DNA of 64,000 nucleotides from Cladorrhinum sp. PSN259 (Eukaryota; Ascomycota; Sordariomycetes; Sordariales; Podosporaceae). A model generated the notes under the pieces. It worked only from the letters and a program-made list of their open reading frames with translations. It had not been told where the DNA came from and did not search any database. Shown in pieces: positions 45,039 to 55,019 of this stretch (position 1 is the stretch's first letter; every line of letters begins with the position of its first letter). The DNA lies in the NCBI GenBank assembly GCA_033725935.1, contig MU867100.1, positions 304,873 to 368,872 on the forward strand, read 5' to 3'. A program made the position numbers and the translations under genes.

Positions 45039-47170
45039 TTACCAGTCATCTCCATTGTCTTCATCATCTGATGAAATCAACGAGTTAGCATGCTACAAAA
45101 TAAATATGATCAAAAAGGGGTGAAACTTACCACTACGGCTAACTTTCTCCCTGTGCTTCGACAACGCAGCCGCCAGAGCATCCGCCATACCCGCAGGAGG
45201 GAGTCCGCTTCCGTGAGGTCCTGTATCATTGTTTCCAGGAACCTGAGCCGCGCTGCGATCACGAATCTTGGTGCGATCCACCTTTTTCAAGGCCGTAATA
45301 CCGCCTGCACCACGAATACCTTCAAGCAAGCCCACACGTCCAGGGTCTCCTGAGGGCAGCGTAGGAGCAGGAGCGCTGGACGAGTACCCAGAGTCGCGGT
45401 TCGGAGGCGGTGGAGGAGGCGGCGGCGGGACACCAGCTCCAGGTGGGGGAGGAGGCGGTGGTGGAGGAGGAACCCCGGCCATTCCCGGCGGCGGAGGTGG
45501 GGGTGGAGGTGGAACGCCGCCAGACGGTGGTGGTAAGGGAGGTGCCGGAGGCGGCGCAGGGGGTGCGTGTGAGGTTGGTAGAGGGGGGGCTGGGGGCGCA
45601 TGAGAAGTCGGGAGAGGAGGCGCCGGCGGTGCATGCGATGAGGGAAGCGGTGGTGGAGGGGGTGCGTGAGAGGTTGGAAGGGGTGGCGCTGGTGGCGCAT
45701 GGAAGGTCGGCAGAGGGGGGGCGTGTGGTGCTGGGAGAGCTGGGCTTCTAGCCGGCAAAGTAGGAACAGGTCGAGATGATGATTGCGGAAGTGGTGGCGC
45801 ACTCGAAACCGGTGCTTTGGGCGGTAGCGGCGGCGGAGCTGAAGGTGTATGGGCCGGTACCGGGTTTCTTGATGGCGGCGGAGGAGGAACAGAACCGCGA
45901 CTTGGGGGCGGAGGAGGTACGCTTCGTTGACCAGCGAAGGGTGGAGGAACGCCATGCTTTTGGGTCGGTTCCGCGCCGTCGATCGGAGTCTTGGGTGGAC
46001 GAGGTGGAGGTGGTGGCGCGGAAGGAGCTGACGGCGTAGAACGAGAGGGCTCTATGCGCGCGAACTTGCCGGCATCCGCAATAGGAGGGGGCACCGAAAA
46101 CCGGGGACGAGCAGGGAGAGGAGGTGAATCCTGCGGCGGTGTTGGTTCACGTTCGCCTGGCGCATCAGGCCGGCCTGATCTTCTCGGAGCCGGTGGCGGT
46201 GGAGGAGCAGGCCCCCTTTTCGGAGCAGGTGCGGCCGCAACTGGTTCGGAGGCAGACCGAGCAGCAGGGGGCGGAGGGGGAGGCGCTCTCAGGCCCCCTC
46301 CCGATCCATTGACTGGAGGAGCTGGTGGAGGAGCTGGTGAAGACACAGGCTGCTGGGAGGTTTGGTTCGCCTGCTCCTGTTTAAGGAAGTTAATAATAAA
46401 ATCTTGATTGTCACGGATGAAATCGTCTGTAAGCCCCTGAGATTTCAAGTCGTCTCCGAAATGTTCTCGCCATTCGGGGTCAAAGGCTTCGAGTGTAGCA
46501 AACTCAGAAGTGGTCATCTGGTTTTGGTATCCGTTCACGCTGTCGGACCTACCAAGCCTCGAGGCCGGAGCGGGCGTGCGCGGAGATTCGGGCGGGGTCG
46601 GGGCTGAAGAGTGACGATGACCAAAAAGACCTCCAAGAATTCCATGGTGATGCTTGTGATGGCCACCTTGTGCCGAACCGCCAAAGGGCGTCTTCTGAGT
46701 GGCCTTGCTTGCGTTCTTTTCCCGGTCGTTCATCTTCTTCAAAAACTGCTTCGCCTCCTTCTCGTCCACAAAGGATAACCCCGCCAGGCATTCCTCTAGC
46801 TCGAAAGTGTGGAAGAATACGCGATCTTGGTTATAATTCCATGTATCGAATAGCTCTTGATCCCAAATAACTCCTCGGTTTCCGGGCTATCGGTAAGCCA
46901 TGTTTAGTCAACAACATGCGCCCGCGTGAATAGAAAACAGACAATCAATTCGATACTTACGGAAACGTCTACCATCTTCAACCAATATGTGTTGCCGACG
47001 AGATCATTCGCCAACACAATGGCTCCTTGCAAGCCTGTATACGTCCATCTTGTCCGATTCGGATATGCTATGTAGAGTCGAGCAACGGCAACGGCGTGGA
47101 TTTTGTTAGTCTGCTTGGGCACGAAGCGCTTGACAGTTTCCTTGTCGTCGTCATTCAGAACCGATGGCAT
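45039..47170 (-). CDS. LAS17: Las17/WASP actin nucleation-promoting factor, 664 aa
   Basis: WASP activates the Arp2/3 complex at endocytic actin patches and growing tips. Exons are 47170-46961, 46886-45131 and a 29-nt last exon, 45067-45039. Intron 1 (74 nt) runs from a GTAAGT donor to a GATAG acceptor. Intron 2 (63 nt) has a GTAAGT donor, GCTAAC branch and CATCAG acceptor. The WH1/EVH1 domain occupies ~1-120 (RWTYTGLQGAIVLANDLVGN, then PGNRGVIWDQELFDTW and VFFHTFELEEC). Next come a His/Gly stretch (GGHHKHHHG) and a very long proline-rich region (~220-560) with many runs of Pro that bind profilin and SH3 proteins. One WH2 motif is visible (LLEGIRGAGGITALKKV), then a central helix (MADALAAALSKHREKV). 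The acidic end is DDEDNGDDW with the terminal Trp that contacts Arp2/3. That end lies entirely in the last micro-exon. Confidence 0.95.
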
Positions 47171-48046
47171 CGCGAGAGGGCGGAGAGGAGGTGCCTCGAG
47201 GATATGTCGCTATTCGTAATACTGCTGATTGGGGTATGCAAGACTGATTACAATTGAAGCCGCGCAGGTGGTGGTATATGGGCAGTGATAGCAATGCGAT
47301 AGCTTGCCGAACCGGCCGTTCGTCACTTCGGTCGGCGGGTCGGCGACTGATTAAAGTGGACAGGGCGTTAATTGCGACCGGGAACCTGGAAATTCGGCTC
47401 TACGCGCAGTCGGGGCCGTCTGAGAAAATGCCGATTTCGACTTGGTCGGCAGGTTGCTGCAGGTAGTTGACTGAGAACAATGGAAGAGGTGGAGAGAGAG
47501 CGGAAGGGGCGGGCTTGGAAAAGCTTCGTTGTTTGCTCTAAGTTTCATTAAACTGCATGCTTGCATCACCGAGACTGCTGATTCAGGGAACCCTTGAGGC
47601 CTTTGGACCCAGTTTACAGGTTCAGCCACAGGGGCAAGAGGGGCACATTTGAGTTCACAGATTACTGGCCAATACGAATGATACGCACAGCCACAATTTT
47701 TTTTAACAGCGTAACTGGTGCCGTTCCTTTGCATCTGATGAAATATATGGAGCTGAAGAAAATCACCACGTGGAAAATTGAGTGAAGTGATGATGCGTCG
47801 CCGCGCGTTTTCGAGAACAATGCAACCACACAAACAGACCAAGGCAACTCAGGACGGAGCTTAACAGTTACCTGCCAGGCAGATAGACAATCTTGACCAA
47901 ACTCTTGTCAGGGGTACGTCGAGACATTAATATGATATAAAACCACTATCTAGGCGTGGGTGTCGTTATTAATACATGGTTGTTGAGAAAAAAAGCACAT
48001 TACGCAACTTGGCACTCGCGTTGCAAAGTTTCCCTTGGCGTGGCAT
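47171..48046. other. Promoter region of LAS17
   Basis: An 876-bp spacer holding the LAS17 promoter and the 3' flank of the small upstream minus-strand gene. Several CGG-containing elements cluster around 47305-47345 and could bind zinc-cluster regulators. No coding seen. Confidence 0.45.
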
Positions 48047-48323
48047 CTATTCGCCGTCCTTATTCAACTCCTTTGCCTTTGCCAGACGCTCCTCTTTGGT
48101 GCCCTCTTCTTGGACGTTGAAATCGTCCTTGATAACTGGGCCGGGGTTGGCGGCATGAGCCTGCATCGCAGCGATGGTGCTCTCGGACAGCTGACTGGCG
48201 GGAGTTCCCTCCTGCTGAAGAAGTAAACGTCAGCGCCTAGTCTAGCCAAAGTGCAAGAAAAATGCAAGTCTCGGTTCTTACCTGCTGCTGGGTGGTGTTG
48301 AGCTGAGAAGAACCAGGCATCAT
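48047..48323 (-). CDS. Small conserved-looking protein, 69 aa
   Basis: Function unknown. Exon 1 is 48323-48282 (MMPGSSQLNTTQQQ) and exon 2 is 48214-48047. The intron has a GTAAGA donor, GCTGAC branch and CTTCAGCAG acceptor. The acceptor is a tandem CAGCAG (NAGNAG): using the second AG (exon starting 48211) removes one Gln and stays in frame. Exon 2 reads as a soluble, hydrophilic peptide: SQLSESTIAAMQAHAANPG, then PVIKDDFNVQEEGTKEERL and a Lys-rich helix ending KELNKDGE. There is no signal peptide, membrane segment or cysteine. A second in-frame ATG directly follows the first. It is divergent to RAD1, with a TGACGTCG element between them. The clean intron and compositional regularity argue for a real gene. 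Confidence 0.7.
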
Positions 48324-48833
48324 GATAGGTGTGATTGACAAGGATGTGTCGGTTGTTGATTGGAGTGGGTCTAATGGTCTTTGGTTTGCTTTAGGTGCTG
48401 ATGAAGATCGGTTCTAGGTGTTATTCTGAATATCGAGAATGAAAGAAAGGAAGAGATCTATTAAGGTCATCCAAGTGCTTCCCTTTTAAGGTGACATGTT
48501 TTGGGTTGTGAGACTTGAAAGAAGGTTAAGTTAAGGCCGATGACGTCGGGTCGAGGTCACGAGCTTGTCTACGTGCGCGGCTGTCCCCTGGATCGGCAAA
48601 CTGCAGCACTACCGGACTGCACAGTTGGGCAACCCGCGGCCCTGGGAATTAGCACGTCACAGGCTCCAACGGACCCTGGACCAAACACCCACACACCCGC
48701 ATCACACACAACCCTCGATTCTAGCCCCAGGTTTCATCAGTCTCGAATCATGGTGTCTACACGTGTAGTGTAGCCTTATGATTATGATTTCTTTCTGAAC
48801 CCAATCCCACATTACTAAAAAGCACCCTGCCAG
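48324..48833. other. Divergent promoter region of the small gene and RAD1
   Basis: A 510-bp spacer between divergent genes. It includes a TGACGTCG element at 48541 and an ACACACCC-type CA-rich stretch near 48680-48715. Confidence 0.5.
48541..48548. promoter_or_regulatory. CRE-like element TGACGTCG
   Basis: Seven of eight bases match the CREB/Atf1 site TGACGTCA. It lies 218 bp from the small-protein ATG and 286 bp from the RAD1 ATG. It may be chance. Confidence 0.25.
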
Positions 48834-51735
48834 ATGGCGGCTGCCGGTACTCCACAGCCCGTGAAGCTTTCACTACCCCTTGTACGCGTCCCTTTGCTCA
48901 CCGCTCTTAGTCTCACCTTGTCTAACACAACCCTCGCCTTCACCGTTTTAGGTGTACCAACAGAAGTTGTTCGAGGAACTCCGCAAAGAAGATGAACTGG
49001 TCGTTCTTGCACGTGGTCTAGGCCTCATGCGCCTTGTTACCAACCTCCTCCACTCCTACGATGCCGCCGGAAACAACCTCATCGTCGTCGTGAATGCAGG
49101 AGACCGAGAGAATGCCTGGATTGGCGAGGCCCTCGCCGAGCATGCCGCCATCAGCATGTCGCCCAAGGCCCGTGGCCTCACTGTCGTTAATACAGACTTC
49201 ACCAGCGTCGGTTCTCGCGAAAAGATGTACTTGGGAGGCGGCATATTTAGTATCACTTCGCGTATCCTCGTTGTCGACATGTTGACTGGTCTCCTGAATC
49301 CCGAGATAATCACGGGAATGATAATTCTTCACGCAGACCGAGTCTCTGCAACATCTCTGGAAGCCTTTATCCTGAGGATATACCGCCAAAAGAACAAGAT
49401 CGGGTTCCTCAAGGCCTTCTCTGACAACCCAGACCCATTCACGACGGGTTTCAACCCTTTATCCACCATGATGAGAAATTTGTTTCTTCGAAAAGCTTCT
49501 CTCTGGCCACGCTTTCATGTCCATGTCGCCGAGGCCCTCGAGGGGAAGAAAAAGGCAGAGGTTATTGAGCTGGAAGTCCCCATGACCGCTGCGATGCGCG
49601 AGATCCAAACTGCAATCATGGAATGCGTTGAAGTCAGTATTCATGAGCTTAAGAAAGGAAATACGGGCCTGGAAATGGAAAACTGGAATCTGGACAGCGC
49701 CTTGCTCAAGAACTTTGACATCATGGTCCGCAAACAGCTTGATCCCAACTGGCACCGCGTCAGCTGGAAGACGAAACAGATTGTAAACGACCTGACGGTC
49801 CTCAGAGGTATGCTTCAATCAGTGCTGGCACTCGACGCCGTTTCTTTTCTACAGCAGCTGGATACAATACATGCGGCACATTCGCCTCCCCCTGGATCCA
49901 CCAGACAAACACAGTCTCCCTGGTTGTTTCTCGATGCCGCCCAGACCATTTTTGATACGGCCAAGAGGCGGGTATATTCAAGCAACAAAACAGCCGGACC
50001 AGATGACAATATTGATGCATTGAGACCTGTCTTAGAAGAGCAGCCGAAATGGTCAGTTCTGGCCGAGGTGATGGAGGAAATACATCGAGATCTTTACTTT
50101 GAGCCGCCAGCCCGAGACGATTCGAACGGTACCATCCTCATCATGTGTGCTGATACGAATACGTGCCGTCAGCTTCGTGATTATCTCCAAACCATGCACG
50201 TCAAGCCAAGGTCGGACAAGCGAGTCGAGGAGTTTTATGACCCTAAAGAGGACAGGCCTTCAGCTGCATTTATGATGAGGAGGAGACTACGTAACTATCT
50301 CAAGTGGAAACGGGAATTTGCTCAAGTCAGTGCCACACTGTTTGCAGAGAATCAGAAGGCGCTTAGCGGTGCCGTTGATCCACGACTCGCACAGGCAAAG
50401 AACAGAGCGCCCGCCAACAAGCGCCGGCGAGTACGCGGTGGTGGAACAGCGGGGTCGGGTTCAGGCCGCCACGAAAACGGAACCGTGGCACAGTATTTTG
50501 AGAAGCCTGCAGAAGTTGCGGAGCTCATGGCCGAAATAGAAATAACCGAGGAGGAATCGAAGCAGAAAGATGACATCGTCGCGGATCCCCTTGAGGACAT
50601 GGACGATTACTATCAGCTTTACGATATGCAGGACCTGGTAGTTATTCACGCTTATGAAGGGGACCAGGACGAACACGTCCTGGAAGAGGTCAAACCAAAG
50701 TACATAATCATGTATGAGCCAGATGCCTCTTTCATCAGGCGGGTTGAGGTGTACCGATCTTCTCACAACGACAGAAACGTCAGGGTTTATTTCCTCTACT
50801 ACGGTAACTCGGTTGAGGAACAGAGATACCTCTCCACCGTCCGTCGGGAGAAGGATGCCTTTACAAGGCTCATTAAGGAGCGCGCCAGCATGTCAATCGT
50901 CCTCACTGCCGACCCGCACAACGCGGAAGATCCCGAGGAAGCATTCCTACGGACAGTCAATACCCGTATTGCGGGCGGAGGAAAATTGGCGGCCACAGCT
51001 CAACCTCCCCGCGTCGTTGTCGATGTGCGCGAGTTTCGATCTTCGCTACCTTCCCTCCTGCATGGCAGGTCCATGGTCATTGTTCCATGCATGCTGACGG
51101 TGGGCGACTACATCCTAAGCCCGAACATCTGTGTCGAGCGGAAAAGCATTAGTGATCTGATCAGCTCGTTCAGCAACGGTCGGCTGTACTCGCAGTGCGA
51201 ATCAATGTTTCAGCACTACAAGAACCCCGTTTTGCTTATCGAATTTGATCAGAACAAGAGCTTCACCCTGGAGCCGTTTGCGGACTTATCTGGGAGCGTG
51301 TCGAGCATCAGTGCAGCGAACGCGGGGGCGAATGACTTGCAAAGCAAGATTGTCTTGCTGACTCTGGCGTTCCCGAAGCTGAGAATCGTCTGGTCGAGTT
51401 CACCTTATGAGACTGCTGAGATCTTTGAGCGGATGAAGAGTCAGGAGGCTGAGCCCGATCCGATCGCTGCTGTCAATGCTGGGCTAGATAAGGACTCCGA
51501 GTCAACGGGAACAGGAACAAGCGAACAGGCGGTCATCAACTCAGAACCCGGGGAGATGCTGGCTTGCGTTCCTGGCGTGACGCCCAAGAACATTGCGAAT
51601 CTGACATTAGAGATGGAGAATATCAGGGAAGTGGCTAACGCTAGTATTGGGGAGTTGGAGAAGTTGGTTGGGAAGGAAGCGGCGGCTAAGATCGAAGGGT
51701 TCTTCAAGAAGGACTTGTTAGAGGACGAGGGGTGA
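48834..51735 (+). CDS. RAD1: Rad1/XPF structure-specific endonuclease subunit, 943 aa
   Basis: XPF pairs with Rad10/ERCC1 and cuts 5' of bubbles and flaps in nucleotide excision repair, single-strand annealing and crosslink repair. A 48-nt first exon (48834-48881, MAAAGTPQPVKLSLPL) joins 48952-51735 in phase 0. The 70-nt intron has a GTACGC donor, TCTAACAC branch and TTTTAG acceptor. Residues ~15-480 form the SF2-like helicase domain (YQQKLFEELRKEDELVVLAR). It has no Walker A lysine motif, as known for XPF. An Arg-rich linker (NKRRRVRGGG) lies near 495. The ERCC4 nuclease core has VVVDVREFRSSLP, GDYILS and the catalytic ERKSISD (E745, R746, K747). The C-terminal tandem helix-hairpin-helix region (MLACVPGVTPKNI, IGELEKLVGKEAA) mediates Rad10 binding. 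Length is typical for fungal Rad1 (yeast about 1100, human 916). Confidence 0.96.
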
Positions 51736-52122
51736 AAATGTCACCCATGGCTACATCACTCTCAATTCAGCAAGCAAACAATTGTGTGACCTTTGGGAGC
51801 GATGGTATGTAGAAAATGGCCGTGTCATTATGAGTCTAGCTGTAAGAAAAAAGAAATGAAAGAAACCAAATGCAAATAGACAGTCCATGTGCCTTACTTC
51901 CTCCCAAACGATCCATCCATTTCAAAGACCCTTGGGTATTGTTGGGTATCTTTCGTGGAAATCATAACAAAAGAAAAAAAATACGCTTGCTCTTATTGCG
52001 ACCCCATGAATCTCGCTTCGTTTCCCATTTCATCAGTCCGCCGTGTGCCATTCCTTCATATCCTCCTGCCCTTGTCCGTCAACCATCCATCTATCGGTCG
52101 TCGTGTCTGATAGATGACGGTT
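51736..52122. other. Convergent spacer
   Basis: The 3' UTRs of RAD1 (rightward) and the small membrane protein (leftward). No coding seen. Confidence 0.5.
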
Positions 52123-52431
52123 TTAGATGGCGGCAGTCGTTCTATGGCGCCTCCGTCCGAACCCGCGGCTCCTAGTCGTTCCGGTGGTATGCCGGCGACG
52201 GCCACCGCAGGTGTTGCAGGTCAGGAAGCCGACAATGATGTTGAGGAAGTTGATGATGCCGTTGACAATGGCCATGATGATCGAGCCGATGCCGTTGAAG
52301 ACAGCCATGATGGTCCGACCGATGGTGCGGAGGGCTGATTGGATCTGTTTAAGTCATGTTAGTATGAGTGACTCGTTGAAAAAAAAAAGTCGATATTTCG
52401 CAAGACGTACGCAAGAGACTACGGCGCCCAT
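52123..52431 (-). CDS. Small membrane-anchored protein, likely N-myristoylated, 80 aa
   Basis: Exon 1 is 52431-52411, only 21 nt, encoding MGAVVSC. Exon 2 is 52344-52123. The 66-nt intron has a GTACGT donor, CTAAC upstream of the acceptor and AACAG. Gly2 followed by small residues and Ser6 fits an N-myristoylation signal, and Cys7 beside it could be palmitoylated. Residues ~8-50 are strongly hydrophobic and repetitive: IMAVFNGIGSIIMAIVNGII has the near-repeat MA(V/I)xNGI, so it looks like a membrane hairpin or amphipathic membrane-binding segment. TCNTC adds two more cysteines. The last 25 residues are basic (RRRHTTGTTRSRGFGRRRHR). I recall small proteins of this build as common in filamentous ascomycetes, without an established function. 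The tiny first exon is easily missed by gene finders. Confidence 0.85.
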
Positions 52432-53732
52432 TTTGATGGATGTGTGTTTGGTTGTAGTTTAAAAGTGTTGAGTTGGAGGGTTTTGTTGATTGGTTTTGTT
52501 TGTTTGTTTGTTTGTTGAACACTTGTGTGTTGTGTATCGAGTTTTTGTTTGATGATGAACAAGAAGAAGCTGTGTGGAAAATAGGACTGGGACTTGATTA
52601 AATATATGCGTTTTCTTTGCACACTCTACTTTCTTTGACCAGCTACGTATGTACACTCTATTTTGCCCTCCCCCATTTCATCTGTCAAGAAAATTCAGAC
52701 CTGTCATTCAACCTGTTTCGCCAAATCAAGCACCAGCCCGGGCGCCAATTGGGAGGCAGGCAGTCAGGCGGGAGGAAGCGACATGACGTCACATACGTTC
52801 TTTTTTCGTTTGGACATCGGGTCACGGCGCGGTGGTCTCATCGATCCAGTTCCAATCAATCAGAAAGCGGTTGATGCAACACTGCAAGCGGTTTGGCGCG
52901 TGTCGATCATCAGATGGCATTCGACACTACTGTACCAAATTTCATTAGCATCCGTTTTCCGCGCACATTGCTTGTTACCTTGTTAGCAGCAACATGGCAC
53001 AACGGTTTCATCATCGTTCTAGCACGCTCGGGATCTTTCCTTCTTTTCCTTCTATTCTTGATTGGCAACATGCAAGCCACACTTTCTGCGTACTGATTAC
53101 TTCTCCCGGCTCCAATTGGGGAAGTGTTTCACAAGCCGTACTTTTCAGACACTAGGGCAATCAAAACCTGTCAGGACCGATCTGGAGCGATGAAGTCATT
53201 TTGTCCTCGTGTCGGTCTCGGCCCGGTGTGGCTTTCTGTCGTGTGGCTGTAAGGTGGGGCCATGACGTCGTTTGGAGCTTTGCCCCATCCCCTGCTTCAT
53301 TTCCCGCAACCTACCTTCTTGGCGCTGCAAGTAGTTCTTGGCCAGATTGGCGGGTTTCATTCAGGGTTCAGTGACATCAATACGTACAGTGATATCAGGT
53401 AGGGTCCAATTATACATCACCAGGTAAGTTAACCATTTTGGCTTCAATAAGTGTGTCAAACCCCTTAGAAGTGAACAGGTGTGTACACTAGAATATGCCA
53501 TCTGGGCTCTTGGAGACATAGTGGCTCCCAACCTTATACACTACTTTTCCCATCATTACTGCTGACAGTAGCCAAAGTCCATCGAACTCATATAGTCAAG
53601 TGAAACTACCTAACACTGTCGTCTCCCTCGCCCATGGTTGCATAAATCGTAGGAGCACTCCAAAAATCGTAAGATCGTCAGATAAACATCAAACAAGAGT
53701 AAAATCTAAAGCCCCTTCCTTCCACGCTTTTA
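52432..53732. other. Intergenic region upstream of the small membrane protein
   Basis: 1.3 kb with TTTG repeats near 52500-52515 (5' UTR of the small membrane-protein gene) and a perfect CRE palindrome at 52784. The part near 53,700 is the 3' UTR of SMC5. No coding seen. Confidence 0.5.
52784..52791. promoter_or_regulatory. CRE palindrome TGACGTCA
   Basis: A perfect 8-bp CREB/Atf1-type bZIP site, 353 bp upstream of the start of the small membrane-protein gene. Fungal Atf1 sites of this type drive stress genes. Function here is inference. Confidence 0.35.
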
Positions 53733-54988
53733 TCAATAACCCTTCAAAGCCCTCTGGATCTTGACAAACTTTGCGAAGTTCATCTTCTGAGTTCCACTCT
53801 TGTCAACCTGCTCTCCACTGACAATGGTGTGGACTCGAACGCGCTCGTCATATCGCAGACCTGAAAGCAGCTTAGGGGTGATCAGGAAATACTGGCTCGT
53901 GTGTTGACGACAAGCCACTTCCACCATACGCTCATGCACCATACGCTCGTTACGAGGATCCATCCCCTGATTGATTTCGTCCACAACCCGGAATGGGGCC
54001 TGCGCCAAAGACTGAAGGGCCATTAGGTAGAAAATAGTTGAAACCGCGCGCTCGCCGCCCGACTGGCGATGCTGGTCAAGTCTCTGAAGCGTCTCCCCTT
54101 GACGGAATCTGACCTTGATATCGATGGCCCATTTTTCAAAATCATCATCCTTGTGTACGCTGACTTCGCCGGCACAACTGATCTGCTCGAAGTTGTAGCT
54201 GAAGGCATCGTTGATCTTCCCCACGAGTTCATCCAACCGAGGCTCCCATTCGCTCTTGATGTTATCAATTTGGGAATTGACGTCGGCGAGCTTGCTTTCC
54301 TGGTTTGCTTGTTCGGCTTTCTCCCTCTGGATTCTTGCAGCATACCTCTCATACTCCTCGAGTGCCGTTGGGTTGCTTGCCTGAATGACCTCAAGTTTAG
54401 CCTGCTCTGTGCTGATCGCCTGATTAATAGTCTCGACAGTATGGTCTTTGGCTAGCGCCAGCAACTCTTCCTTATTTTCATCAGTCAGAATTTGTTCGAC
54501 GGCGATTTTTGCTTCGGTCGCAAGGTCTTTCTGCTTTCTAAACTCTTCTGCGATCCTCTTCACATCTGCCCTTTTCGCTTCCAGCTGTTGATTAATCTCC
54601 AAATTTCTGTCATGTAGAGCTGCTAGGTCTGATTCGGCTTCAAGTAAAACGACCTGAGCCTCGAGGTACGCCTTCCGCGCTTTTCGAATTTGGGAGATCG
54701 TTGCATAGTGTTCAAGCACGGCTTTTGCTATGGCCAGAGTAGCCTTCTCATGATCTCTCAGAAGCTTCCGCATTTGGGCCTTAGAAGCTGCGAGCTCTTG
54801 GTCAAATCTGGGGAGTTTTGCCTCCTCAAGTTCTGGAAGCTGTCAGTTATCACTGTCTCGCCATTTAAGAGCCACATTACATACCTATCTTCTGGGGGAG
54901 GGCATTCCACCTGTTGTAGGCCTCTTGGAGTTCGTTCTTCGCCTTTTGTAAATCTTTCTAGTGGCAGGTCAGCTCCAGATGTCCCAGC

Positions 54989-55019
<31 letters not shown>

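Noticed and set aside
45268..46407. Long Gly-rich and Pro/His-rich frames on both strands within LAS17
   Set aside because: They are shadows of the polyproline coding region; GC-rich repeats keep all frames open.
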